Shown here in pieces: positions 22,998 to 33,399 of a DNA stretch of 64,000 bases. Position 1 is the stretch's first letter. The number at the start of each line of letters is the position of its first letter. The stretch is taken from assembly GCA_018907035.1 (NCBI GenBank), contig JACCIC010000122.1:698501-762500 (forward strand), read 5' to 3'. The DNA is from Sycobia sp. Sy_11. Its lineage: Eukaryota > Arthropoda > Insecta > Hymenoptera > Epichrysomallidae. Below the pieces are notes generated by a model. That model had not been told where the DNA came from. It searched no databases and saw only the letters and a list, made by a program, of their open reading frames with translations. A program made the position numbers and the translations under genes.

Positions 22998-23245
22998 TGT
23001 TGGAAAGAAGCACCAACCATGCTGCATATACATAGTGTGTGTGACATCTGTACGAGAAGTACAGATGCGGTATGAGTGAGCGGCGCTACGCGAGCGCCCT
23101 TTAGAGAGAAGGACAGTTAGTCGGTTGCTATAGCTTGTAGAGATTAGACGCTGGTTAATAAAGCTTTTACGTGTGAAGTCGAATCCTTTGTCTTTGTCAT
23201 TTATTATATCCACTCTGTTATATATATTCATCAGTTATTCCAACA
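22998..23245 (+). repeat. Copia 3' LTR
   Basis: 248 bp, TGTTGGAA to TTCCAACA, preceded by a purine-rich tract GGTGGTGAGGGGGAG. Confidence 0.95.
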
Positions 23246-23259
23246 TATATATATATTCT

Positions 23260-23610
23260 TGCCTCAGAACCTCAGATCTTCAACAAAGAAGACTCTTACA
23301 TTAATTTACAAAATAACATATTAAATTAAAACTGTTCCATATGCTTCTATTTTTAATTTTACCTTCTTTTTACTTTATTTTATATATATAGTGATGCGGC
23401 GAAAATCGAGAAAATAATTTCTTTAATTACTAACGAATGTTCTCGTGTATACACATTACTTACGAATTCGAATGACTGACTAGGGGGAGCTCCACCGACC
23501 AATGCAATAAGAGCAAAAGAAAACACACTAGGAAATGTGGTGAAGCCACATAAATTAATGTGAGAAGGAAAACAAGAAGTTATTAATTCAGGTACTACTT
23601 AGCAAAATAT
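23260..23610. other. Intron between copia and mariner, nothing seen
   Basis: No ORF. A mixed-composition patch at 23390-23600 is unassigned. Confidence 0.35.
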
Positions 23611-23612
23611 TA

Positions 23613-24898
23613 TTAGGAGTGTGAATAAGTCTTTCCCGTTTTTTGTAAGAGATGGCGCCACCAATACTGTGCGAGTATTCAATGGTTACATATGTCATAA
23701 TCAAAGCTTATTCATATGTCAACAATTCCATACTAACACATTAGTTAAAATTTTTTCGCATCTTAAATTTTTGATATCGTGAAAATGTCGAAATTTGAGC
23801 CGAGTCGACGTCATTTGCGGGAAGTTTCACTTTATTGGTTCAATTTGAAGAAATCTGCTGCCGAGACGCATCGATTGCTTCAGGAGGCTTATGGAGAAGG
23901 TTGTGTCGATGATTCAAGTGTTCGCGGATGGTTTCGACGCTTCAAAAGCGGTGATTTCGTCGTGGAAGACAAGGAGCGTTCCGGGCGGCCGCAAATCTTT
24001 GAAGATCGAGAATTGGCGACTTTGCTTGATGAAGATTCTTGTCAAACGCAAGAAGAACTTGCTGAAGCATTGGGAGTTGACCGAACAACCATTTCCAAGC
24101 GTTTGGAAGCCATGGGAATGATCCAAAAGCAAGGAAATTGGGTGCCGTACGAACTGAAGCTGAGAGACGTCGAACGGCGTTTTTTCACTTGCGAACAGCT
24201 GCTTCAGCGACATAAAAGAAAGGGTTTTCTGCATCGTATCGTGACTGGCGATGAAAAGTGGATACGTTACGATAATCCGAAGCGAAGAAAATCATGGGGA
24301 CTACCCGGCCATGCATCATCATCGACGGCCAAGCCAAATATTCATGGCGCCAAGCTCATGCTCTGTATATGGTGGGACCAGCTAGGTGTGGTTTACTATG
24401 AGCTTCTGAAACCGAATGAAAGGATCACAGGCGAGGTCTATCGACGACAATTGATGCGTTTGAGCCGCGCACTGCGAGAAAAACGGCCGCAATACTCCGA
24501 CAGGCACGACAAAGTTATTTTGCAACATGACAATGCTCGCCCACATGTTGCACCGCCGGTGAAAACATACTTAGAAACGCTCAAATGGGAAGTCCTACCC
24601 CACCCGCCGTATAGTCCAGACGTTGCTCCGTCTGATTACCATCTCTTCAGATCGATGACGCATGGCCTGGCTGACCAGCACTTCCATTCCTAAGAGGAAG
24701 CCAAAAAATGGGTGGATGACTGGATAGAGGCCAAACTGGTCGAATTTTTTCGCAACGGGATTCGTATGTTGCCAGAAAGATGGGAAAAAGTTGTAGCTAG
24801 CGATGGCCAATACTTTCAATAATTCATTTGTAACCATTTTTTCAGAATAAAGGCTCAAAATTTGAAAAAAAACGGGAAAGACTTATTCACATACCTGA
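23613..24898 (+). mobile_element. Mariner DNA transposon, near-intact
   Basis: A 1,286-bp Tc1/mariner element flanked by TA (23611-23612 and 24899-24900). The terminal inverted repeats are TTAGGAGTGTGAATAAGTC at the left and TCAGGTATGTGAATAAGTC (reverse complement) at the right, continuing TTTCCCGTTTTTT in both. It codes for one transposase frame. Confidence 0.9.
23779..24822 (+). pseudogene. Mariner transposase with one premature stop
   Basis: The frame runs from about 23779 (a second ATG two codons later may be the true start) to the natural stop at 24820-24822. It would be about 347 codons, the usual mariner length. It is interrupted only by TAA at 24691-24693. Paired helix-turn-helix domains occupy the first 110 or so residues (SVRGWFRRFKSGDF, GVDRTTISKRLEAMG), followed by the linker WVPYEL. 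The DD34D catalytic residues are VTGDEKWIRYD, LQHDNARPH and SPDVAPSDYHLF, all intact and all before the stop. After the stop the frame continues EEAKKWVDDWIEAKL to the end, so only the C-terminal 43 or so residues would be lost. Confidence 0.9.
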
Positions 24899-24900
24899 TA

Positions 24901-25618
24901 GGTTGTCAAATATCTCCCTTCCGCTTTGTTTCTCTTTATTCAATGCTTAATAAAAAGTGTTACAGTGGTCGAATTTACTTTAAATATGCGACGTTTTGTT
25001 CGATAATCTGTTTCCATCGAGACGGCAACTTCATAATACCTCTCTCGTAGAAACCCCTCTTCTTATTTGCGAAGAACTCGGACAGGTACTTTTCACAAGC
25101 CTCTTTTGAGTCCAACTTTACACCACCAAGGGCGTTCGACATGGAAAGGAAAAGGTGGTAATCACTTGGCGCTATGTCCGGGATATATGGTGGATGCGAT
25201 AAAACCTCCCGTCCGAACTCTCGTAGCTTCGGACGAGTCATCAACGAAGTGTGTGGTCTGTCGTTGTCCTGGTGGATCACACTACACACTTCCTGTTGGC
25301 CAATTGTGGACGCTTTTGGTGGATTGCCTGCTTCGAGCGGTCCAGTTGTTCACAGTAGGTGGTAGATATCATAGTGGATGATTCCCTTACAATCCTACCA
25401 AACACACAGGAAAACCTTCCTGGCCGTTCATCCCAGCTTGTCCACAGTTTGGGACGGTCCACCGGCCTTGTATCATGACCATTTGCGCTTGATATTGTCG
25501 TACGTGATCCATTTTCTTTTATAGTAGTATTGTATTGCCAGATACGAGCTCTGTAGCGCTTTGTACATGGCCACGAAATTCATAAGACACAAAGGCGGAA
25601 GGGAGATATTTGACAACC
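24901..25618 (-). mobile_element. Mariner with internal deletion
   Basis: A 718-bp element with TA at 24899-24900 and 25619-25620 and inverted ends GGTTGTCAAATATCTCCCTT, perfect over at least that length. The minus strand codes in two overlapping frames for the second half of a transposase: HQDNDRPHTSLMTR and PYIPDIAPSDYHLF with the second and third aspartates, ending SRWKQIIEQN. The N-terminal half is missing, with an abrupt jump near 25515 to the 5' leader. It is the same family as relic A at 2839. It shares its left TA with the neighbouring mariner. Confidence 0.9.
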
Positions 25619-25639
25619 TAATATGCTTTTCTTTATCAG

Positions 25640-27930
25640 GAAGAAAAAATCATTAAAGCACACATTTATGTCTAATTATAGACTTATTTAATACGTTATC
25701 AATCATTAAATCACGGATTTTTTTCCTTTTCGCACGAGTGTCGTGCTCGACGTAATGCCGACCCAACCCCTCGCCCGGAGATTGTTAGAAGCATTTAATT
25801 GAGATGTCCTACTCCACCCGTCGTGTTCAACAGATGTTGTACCTCTTTTTACAATAAATTTGTATTTCTTTATAAAAAACGGGGAATCTTATTGGTTTAC
25901 CATATATATTAATTATCCTAAATGTTTCTTTGTTTTCGAATTTATTACCAGTGAGAATATTTTAACTGAGCACTTTCAGTATTGTTTTCTTTAATTTGTG
26001 GAGTATTATCCAATAAACTCCGCCTTATTATTTCTTATTGTACCACTATTGAAAATTTTACCAAAGGATTTTTAATTAAATGTTATGAATGTAATTTATC
26101 TGCAGTTTTCTCACTAGGTAACTTTGTTTAACACGTAGAAATTAGAGTATTTCACCTTATGTATGAAATTAATTTTTTTTTCATCCGAACATAAATAGAA
26201 TTACGCTATTTATTCATCAAACCTTTAAACGTTAACTATTAGTCTAAGGGATCTGCTTATTTTATAGTTCTACCAACAAACGTTATGTTGCTAACCTAAA
26301 TTAAATTTATTGTTTGTACATAATGGAAATTCTATATTACCTTAAATTTGATTCTAGATTATTATTAGTTAAGCTTTAGATTTATAAGATTATTTATTTA
26401 ATTTGAGTATAACTTATATACTATAATATAATATAAGTCAAGAATTTTATGTAATAATTATCAATAGTTCCCCACATCTAATCAATTTTAGTGATCCTAC
26501 AATTTGCCTCTCACTGCTATTTTTACTTCAGTTCAATGATTCGTTCAGTTTTACATGCATTTTGTATTAACATTACAACATTGTTTTATAGAAACAGATT
26601 CACTTACTGTTTATTTTTTTCCGTTAAAGTTTCTCAATATTTCAGCTACCATTTGTATAAACTAACTATATCAGTTTTATTTTTAACTATTTGATAGTAC
26701 ATAGATTGATGAGTTTCAAATTGTTTGACATTTTAGTTTAGTATTTTATATAATCTCAATATGTTTGATATTCGTCTACATTATGTAAGAAGACCACCAA
26801 TCATTATTTCTATCTGCGTACCAAACACTTTTTCATAACACATTCTATACATATACCTAACAGTTTCATTTAATTGAAGACTACGAAAAATAGAGCATAA
26901 ATAAGTATTAAAAAGATTGGACTAAGCACTCATCCAATTACATAAATTTTGGACGATTCCCTTCATAAATTGAAAAAATCTTCATTGGCCACGCATTTCA
27001 TTGGCTATGAATATTACATATTTTGTATCTAACGCTAGGAGCAAGTTTTAAACATATATTAAACTAAATTTTTGTAATAATATACTTTATTTTTAAGATA
27101 AGGATATATACATTGAATGATGGCATGTTATATTTTACAAAATAGTATAATTCACCACATTATACGATCATTTATAAATCTGATGTCAATTGTATGAACA
27201 ATTGCAACATTTAAGCACAACATTTACTACAAAGGTTTGTATAAATATGAATTATGTACATTCATAATAAATATATCTGGAAACAAACCAATGATTCACT
27301 TAAGCGTTTTCTTTATTTACCATCTATAGATTAGTGGGACAGGATAATTCGCGGTACGAACCAAACATTTCTTTTGAGTCTTTTTAGCCTACTTTTTCGC
27401 GTACTAGCTAGGTGGGGCGTAACGGATAAATTGCGTACACGGTAATTATAGATCGGTCAAAGCATTGCTTATTGACCTTCATTATACATCACTAAGGATA
27501 GAAAGGAAATAGGTATTTATGGACTTAATTGAATATTATGAATAGAAGACAAAGGTGAAATCTTCATGGGCAAAGATTTTTTTACCTAACGCCTGATATA
27601 GGAATAAGGGTAGATAGCATAAAAAAATAGAACTTACTTTTACAATAAAACTGAATATATTACCTACTGGAATATTGAAACAGTCGGTAGAAACAGAGTA
27701 CACTCAAGACTGAAGCTTAAGAACAAACTGAACAGAAGTGGGAGTCTAAGACTTGACTCTAGGCAGGATTCGGAGTAGCTATTGGTCGGGACTGTAGCAC
27801 TCGTGGTCTTCACGGAGGAATAGGCGCTTGTATTCTTCATTCAGTTCCTTTTATACAAAAATCGGAGCATTGATAACAATTATGCTATAGAGGGAATTTG
27901 AACTAACGAATCACAGTGCTTCTTTTCGCT
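25640..27930. other. AT-rich intron, no feature seen
   Basis: Over 2 kb of AT-rich sequence without coding signal or repeats that I recognise. Confidence 0.4.
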
Positions 27931-27933
27931 GAT

Positions 27934-28461
27934 TCAAAAGCGGGACATCTGATATGTTGCGACAAGTTCCCCACTGTATATTTTTTCTGTTCGTGATTTT
28001 ACTATATCGTGTTTAGCTGAATTTAAAATAGGAACCAGCTCCTCAAAAGTGTTTAATTCAATTGAGATGTGATAAAAAATATAAGTGGATATATTAAATA
28101 TGTCAAATTCATGTTTCTTCAATGTTTTAATAAACTTAGCTTTTATATCATTTGCGACTCTAGGGCATTGCAATCGTATTAAAAAATAGTCGAAGAAAGT
28201 AATTCTGTTAACAGAAAAAAAGACTTTCAGCTTCAAGGAAACATTAAGATCAAGGTCCTTTGCACAGGCAAATCGTCCCGTTTCGATTCGTTTAGCGAAA
28301 ATAGCTGAGGAAAAAGAAAGTTCTTTATTATAAATAAATTTATAGAAAATATGTTTTGCCATTTTTATGTAGAAGACTTGAGAATACTGCGACGAGTAAG
28401 AATACTCGCGCAAAAATTGAATAATAATATTCCATTTCATACGGCGCGGAAAGCTTGGCAC
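27934..28461 (-). CDS. Unidentified 175-codon ORF
   Basis: An open frame of 175 codons on the minus strand (an alternative start at 28369 would give MAKHIFYKF). It is the longest frame in the window without a match I can name. The peptide is mixed polar and aromatic with no repeats, no clear signal peptide and no transmembrane run. It has FFDYFLIRLQCPRVANDIKA-like amphipathic stretches. It starts at the edge of a CpG-rich block (28440-28790), which could be a promoter. It may be a relic of an element, a nested gene or chance. In an AT-rich intron 528 bp of open frame is unusual but not decisive. Confidence 0.3.
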   Translation of the reverse strand: MPSFPRRMKWNIIIQFLREYSYSSQYSQVFYIKMAKHIFYKFIYNKELSFSSAIFAKRIETGRFACAKDLDLNVSLKLKVFFSVNRITFFDYFLIRLQCPRVANDIKAKFIKTLKKHEFDIFNISTYIFYHISIELNTFEELVPILNSAKHDIVKSRTEKIYSGELVATYQMSRF

Positions 28462-28795
28462 GTAGAAAGAGAGACAGCAGAGAGCGCGAAGGCATTCAAA
28501 TGCATGCGTTCTCTCTCTCTCTCTCTCTCTCTACGAGCCGACATGAGCTCCGCGGTCTGTATAGATCGCGCGCTTATAGGTGTAGCGCGGCGCGGTGAGG
28601 TGAAAGAGAAACGGTCTCGGTGTGGGCGACCACTCGCCTCTCAAACTTAAATAAGTAGCACTTTGGCTATAGAATTCAGTGTGCCGCCAGCCTTGAAAGC
28701 GGCTTTACAAAAGGGACCTGTCGTCGGCGCCATAGCGGGTGACAAGACTCAGGCACACTCGGCGGGCGCGAAATTTGCAATAAAAATCTGATGTA
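28440..28795. other. CpG-rich patch with CT microsatellite
   Basis: The patch is GC- and CpG-rich compared with its flanks and contains a CT microsatellite at 28509-28533 and GCGCGGCGCGGTGAGG near 28588. No coding frame stands out. It could be a promoter or an LTR fragment. Confidence 0.35.
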
Positions 28796-29140
28796 AAGTC
28801 CGAACGGGGACTAGAGCAAAAGAAAGAAAATATAATTTTCTATTATAAATTTTAATTTTCTATTATAGACTTTAAGTCTAATAACTTTATTTCTTTCATT
28901 TTGTAACTGATAGATTAAAACATCGGCAAATAAGTGATAGCGTGACGTGTCCCGTGCCTAATACTTTATAGATTTATATTTATTTTTTTTGTAAATAGTA
29001 ATTTTAGTTTATTTTCTTTTGTGCTTGTAAAATTTATATAATAAATTTTCTTTCTAAATGTTAAACCAAATATTTTCTTATTATAGAAATAACTTTATAA
29101 AACCATTTTCCAAAAAATCTAACAAAGACTAATATACAAT
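28796..29140. other. AT-rich intron, no feature seen
   Basis: No ORF. Two near-identical TTTTCTATTATAGACTTTAA-like direct repeats at about 28836-28875. Confidence 0.35.
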
Positions 29141-29420
29141 CTTACTCTGGCGTCCTGAGTGAGAGTAAGAAATCTATTTAAATAACAAATAAGTTAATAA
29201 TAAAAAGACAAGTATATTGTCTTGTTCTGGCGTGTTGAGAGTGAGCGAGAAATATGTTTGTCTAATTTATAGGGAAGGGTCTACTAGATAGCAAATTGGT
29301 GCCGTGCTGAGCGACCAAGAGGCCTAGGCGTGCTGAGCCTAAGCCATGATTTCTAGTGTGTAACCTACCTAATTAACTGCCGCTATACGAGAAAAACTGG
29401 TGACGTGTTGAACTGGAGCC
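29141..29420. repeat. Five short hairpin motifs with a shared loop
   Basis: Five short segments share a loop-like core GYGTSYTGA between self-complementary arms: 29141-29169 (TTACTCT...AGAGTAA arms), 29221-29250, 29295-29318 (TTGGT...ACCAA arms), 29323-29344 (TAGGC...GCCTA arms) and about 29396-29420. Arm sequences differ while the core is kept. Function unknown. Confidence 0.4.
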
Positions 29421-29602
29421 ACGAATTAGCGGAAATAGCACACACTTTGTTACAATACAATACAGTGTTCAGCCCCTCATCTGAATCAAATAGATTTCTT
29501 TATATTTTAAAAGCTTAATTAAAGTTTTAGAATCAAGACGATCCTAGTAACATTTATATTCTTACAAATAATGTAAGGTTATTATTATCGGCAAATGGTT
29601 GA

Positions 29603-29678
29603 GGCCTACGATGGCTCGATTGCTAGAGCGATGGAATAGTAACTTCATGATCTGAGTTCAAATCCCGCTCTCGGCCGA
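29603..29678 (+). repeat. tRNA-like repeat, copy 2
   Basis: About 76 bp with GGCC ends, a D-arm GCTCGATTGCTAGAGC, a CTTCATGATC segment that could form an anticodon loop with CAT, and a box B GAGTTCAAATCCC. The variable region is too short and the stems are imperfect. It is a tRNA-derived repeat (SINE head) or a decayed tRNA. Its 5' 30 bp are nearly identical to 12364-12393. Confidence 0.5.
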
Positions 29679-29906
29679 TTCACACAAATTCTAATAATTT
29701 ATCTGTTCTTTTTTTACAAAAACACATCGCAGATCTTCTTCGATTATTAAGACAATTTAGAAGCTTAAATTAAGCGATGTGAAATAATATTTAAAAAAAG
29801 GCCAAGGTTAAATCGCACATCAAAATTTGTAAAAGAAATCTAGAAGCATGTAAATTCTAAAATATAAGATACTATGAATTCAAAGAAATTTTATTGTCAA
29901 ACTCAC

Positions 29907-31327
29907 CTAAAGGCTTGAATTATTAAAAGCTGATTCATTGCTGTTCCAATATCAGAGCATGGTTTTTCTTCATCCCAAAGTTTTGGTACTGATGTTTCTG
30001 GCGTAGGTGATTGTAACCATGCATTAAATTCGACATTATTTTGAATCATATCGGAAAGTTTGCGAAAAGATGGTAATCGCGTACTGAGCCTCATTAAAGC
30101 TTCCTGTTGTTCAGAACTAAGGCTTAATATAGGCGGTAAATTTATATTTAAAACTCCTTCTTTTCCTCGTAAAAAGAACGTAAACTCATTATCTTCTGTA
30201 AATTCAGACATCGTACCTTTGAAATGAATGCGACACAAAAGAAGGGCAAATGTAAGTCTATCATTATGCAACATTCCACGTGCGACTCTTTCGTAACATA
30301 CAGAAAAGAGATCATTAGTTATATATAATAACCTTTGGACGTAATCTGAAATACCAGATAATTTTGAATTTTTAGTTAATACTGAAGTGAATATGTTTAA
30401 AAACATTTTTAAAGAATACTGATATAGAAAATGAATTTGATTTAAACTATCCATGGTAAAATAAATACTGGAACAAGCTAGTGACAATGGTAGGTATTGC
30501 TGAGATACATTTTCTATTTCTGCTATAACTTTGTCAGTTTCTTCAACTTTTTTACTAATGTCAGCTGCTTCTTGTTTAAGTGTTTCAAGTGTTGTGATGA
30601 CAGAGTCATCATCTAAAATTTTACCTTTGGCATCATTTAATGCTAGCAGTAGTGATTTCTCTAATTGCCGTAAGCGTAAATGAAACTCTCCTTGCAGCTT
30701 AAGTAAATCTGAACGTTTTTCATCAATATCAGGCCTCTCAGCCTTTAATACTTGATTTAAACATTGACTTTGTAAAGAACTACGAGTGACAGTAAAATTT
30801 ACAAATGTAACTCGTGAACAAATGTCTGGAAGAAATTCTACTGTTGGATCTCTTGTAGATAAAAAAATGACGAAAGATGGTGACAAATCTATATCTTGAT
30901 CACCAAGCGTAATCAGTACCCGGCCTCCAGTACGTCTTAATTCTCGGTTCAAAACTGGATTAAGAATAGGATCATAGTTTTCCACATCCTGGACTAACAG
31001 CGGATTTCCAAATCTCAAAGCACTTTCTAAATTTTTTCTGAACGAATCGTCAAGAAAACTAGTTTTAGTAATCTTACGATTTTTAAATTCATTAACTAGA
31101 AACTCAGTAGCCTGTCCGGATGGATCGATAATTAATGGATATCTGTTAAAACGCTTTAACATTATAGCATTTTCAGTACATAATTCATCTGCGGGAAGTG
31201 CATTTGCTTGCCATCTAAGTCGTTCATCTGGGTTTGATAAATACTCAGTTCTTGCAATATCAGGGCGAAACTGAAGATTAGCTCTATGTAAATGCTGGCA
31301 CCATGTTATAAATAAATTTTGTCGGTA
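29907..31327 (-). CDS. Dhc64C: Cytoplasmic dynein 1 heavy chain, exon encoding AAA5 (exon d)
   Basis: 1,421 bp, starting after an acceptor TTTTTTTCAG at 31328 and ending at GTGAGT. It encodes 473 full codons plus two bases of a split arginine codon. It opens [13 protein letters not shown] and continues through AAA5 and the link to AAA6. Visible conserved blocks are [108 protein letters not shown], and the C-terminal LLIIQAFR. These match the cytoplasmic dynein 1 heavy chain rather than axonemal chains. The frame is unbroken, consistent with a live essential gene. Confidence 0.97.
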
Positions 31328-31329
31328 CT

Positions 31330-32060
31330 GAAAAAAATCATATATGAATTTTAGTCGGTAACGTCAATAATACAGTATAAATTATATATTGAATAAGGTA
31401 GAAAATTAAGATGTATATATTAATAAAAAGACATAATAAAATATTTATGTACTTAACAAATTCTTATTTATCTGAAAAAAAATATTATACGAATACAGAT
31501 AAAGCTGATTCATTTCAATTTTTTGTATTAATGGTTCAGAATTGGAATCCGAAATTTTGAACAAGACGTTTGTTAGGATTGTGCATATTGTGGCGACGGC
31601 ATCCGTAGTGCCTGTGGGTCTTGAGGACCTTTTTCACGCAGTTTATTTCCTCAGTACGTGTACTTAAAGCGCAATTCATATATTCGTATATATGTGTGTT
31701 CGTAAGAGTTAGTAAGGGTGTAAGGAGAAGCGCGCCGTAAATGTGTTTATTTATGGCACGGACGTTGCCCATGTAGATAACTGGGATAAACTTGTAAGTA
31801 ATTTGTAAGTGATATGTAATAATTGAAATAGACCGCGCGCTTAAATGGACGCTTTGAAGTCCACAATGAGTACGGTATATATATTATCGTCCGAAAAAGA
31901 ACCCTAATGTTTATTGTAATATTTTAAATTCATATTTAACGTAAGTAATTATAAAGAAAATTAATTCACACAATTAAATATGTGTAGATTGTATTTTATA
32001 TTATGTATTTGACTGTAGTTTTTACATATAAAAGATATTTTATGTTTTAAAAGAACATAA
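31330..32060. other. AT-rich intron, no feature seen
   Basis: Start of the 5.8-kb dynein intron (31328-37093). Nothing recognisable. Confidence 0.4.
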
Positions 32061-32066
32061 AGAATA

Positions 32067-33110
32067 TTATAACGCACTTATACAAAGTAGTAGGTTCACC
32101 TGCCCGTCGTTAAAGCAAAGCTTCCCATGTGCATGTAGAAGACTACCGGAATTTCGTTTTCCGATATATTTTGGAAACCTCAGTGCGAACAGTTTTTTGT
32201 TGTAACGTCTCGTTCTAAACAGTTGTAACAATATATAACGCATTCTATATGGACATCTGTTTACCAAATGCCCTGAACTGTTGCATGTGCACATGGCCTA
32301 TCGTGATCGGGCTGTGGTCTACTGCCACTGTTTGAGTGATGGCGTCGTTTGCTGTGATGTGCCACCAACGTGTTTCAATACCAATCGTGTTCAATCCTGT
32401 GTGGTGATTGGGTGCGGGAGGTATTACGAGAGGAATATGAAACTGGAGAACTTCGGTCATATCTTCTTGGTGAATAACTGTAGTTTCGATAGGGTGATGG
32501 AAACTGTTGTCTTGAAGAGGGTGGTGGTGATGGTTGTTAATATACATCTGGGGACAACGGTGATCGATATCGGTGTTGACGGAAATACGTATCTTGGTAA
32601 TGTGCTTCGGCGTCGGCTCGTGTTCCGGGGTCTACTTGTTGTGGGGATATGTTCCATGCTCTTCAATCGTTGTTTCTGCTTTCTCAACGTTGGTCAAGAG
32701 TATGGGTTTTCTAAATGATGGTTCTAATTATGTCACCTGTTTCGATGTGACTATTTTTGATGTGTTTATTTCGATATAGAGGTGGTTCCTTATAACGGTA
32801 CTTCAGTTCTCTTTTTAGTTCAATTTGCTGACCTATTAGCTGTAGTTCATTAATCGATTCGAACTCATTACTGTTGATCTTGTAGTTTGGGTTGTAAATT
32901 CCGATAAACTTTGTCGAGTTGTGTCTCGAGGGGTAGGGACCTTTTGTTTAGTAGTACTCTCATTCGTCTGAGATACGAGCCGATTGATTCCTTAGGACTT
33001 TGTGTTCTGTCCTGCAGTTCCTCCGCCAATCGCAGGGAATAATAATAGTGCAGACTTTAGGTCGTTTAGTGTGTACCATCTTTTATGTACCAGTCTGCTT
33101 ATATTTAAAT
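32067..33110 (-). pseudogene. Gypsy-like gag relic
   Basis: A decayed gag on the minus strand. Near 32875-32915 it reads KVYRNLQPKLQ, the end of the gypsy gag core with its preceding YLRRMR-type segment. Then comes INELQLIGQQIELKRELKYR, then a basic, proline- and serine-rich stretch. Finally a retroviral zinc knuckle is read as CNSSGHLVNRCP near 32250-32280, with its first cysteine pair disturbed. Frames are broken and no polymerase follows. It is a different lineage from the full gypsy element at 48942. Confidence 0.65.
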
Positions 33111-33159
33111 ATTTAAATTTTCTACAGTTTTCTCGAGTCTCTCGAAGTCTAATATATAA

Positions 33160-33235
33160 TATTAAAGACTGTAAGACCGATAAAAATATTTATTAATTTC
33201 ATTCAGAACAGTCGACATAAGTACTATTTTTAATT
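33160..33235 (+). repeat. Penelope-like 3' terminus (copy 4)
   Basis: GACTGTAAGACCGATAAAAA at 33166 onward followed by TATTTATTAATTT. The sequence after it (AGAACAGTCGACATAAGTA) is also shared with the copy at 61910, so homology continues past the assumed terminus. Confidence 0.8.
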
Positions 33236-33351
33236 GTAATTTATTTATTTTATGTTATTTGTTTATTTAATATGTTGTCATGTGCTTAATTCCTCAAAAA
33301 TTGGTTATTAAGATGTATATATAATACTATTCTATTAAACATAGTTTAATG

Positions 33352-33352
<1 letters not shown>

Positions 33353-33382
<30 letters not shown>
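33353..33382. repeat. ATT trinucleotide microsatellite
   Basis: About ten ATT units. Confidence 0.9.
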
Positions 33383-33383
<1 letters not shown>

Positions 33384-33399
33384 GAAACAATGTTTATAT

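Larger units (their letters stand above)
19044..23245 (+). mobile_element. Copia LTR retrotransposon, RT core and gag missing
   Basis: A Ty1/copia element with both LTRs, flanked by TA repeats that give a target duplication of uncertain length. The 3' LTR is 248 bp with TGTTGGAA/TTCCAACA ends. The two LTRs differ at about eight positions by eye over 239 bp. Inside, integrase and RNase H parts are recognisable, but gag and protease are replaced by unrelated low-complexity DNA and the catalytic part of the reverse transcriptase is deleted. It must have been moved by other copies before decay, or it decayed in place. It lies antisense to the dynein gene. Confidence 0.9.
12190..29906 (-). other. 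Dhc64C: 17.7-kb dynein intron filled with transposons
   Basis: The intron has donor GTGAGT at 29906 and acceptor AG at 12190-12191 and is phase 2. It contains the copia element, two abutting mariners, two older mariner relics, the Penelope-like element, a BEL gag relic and two tRNA-like repeats, listed separately. Confidence 0.9.

Noticed and set aside
29603..29678. Functional tRNA-Met gene
   Set aside because: Variable region too short and stems imperfect; a near-identical head occurs at 12364 with a different middle.
32281..32718. Plus-strand ORF of 145 codons
   Set aside because: It is the opposite strand of the gypsy-like gag relic, whose motifs are on the minus strand.
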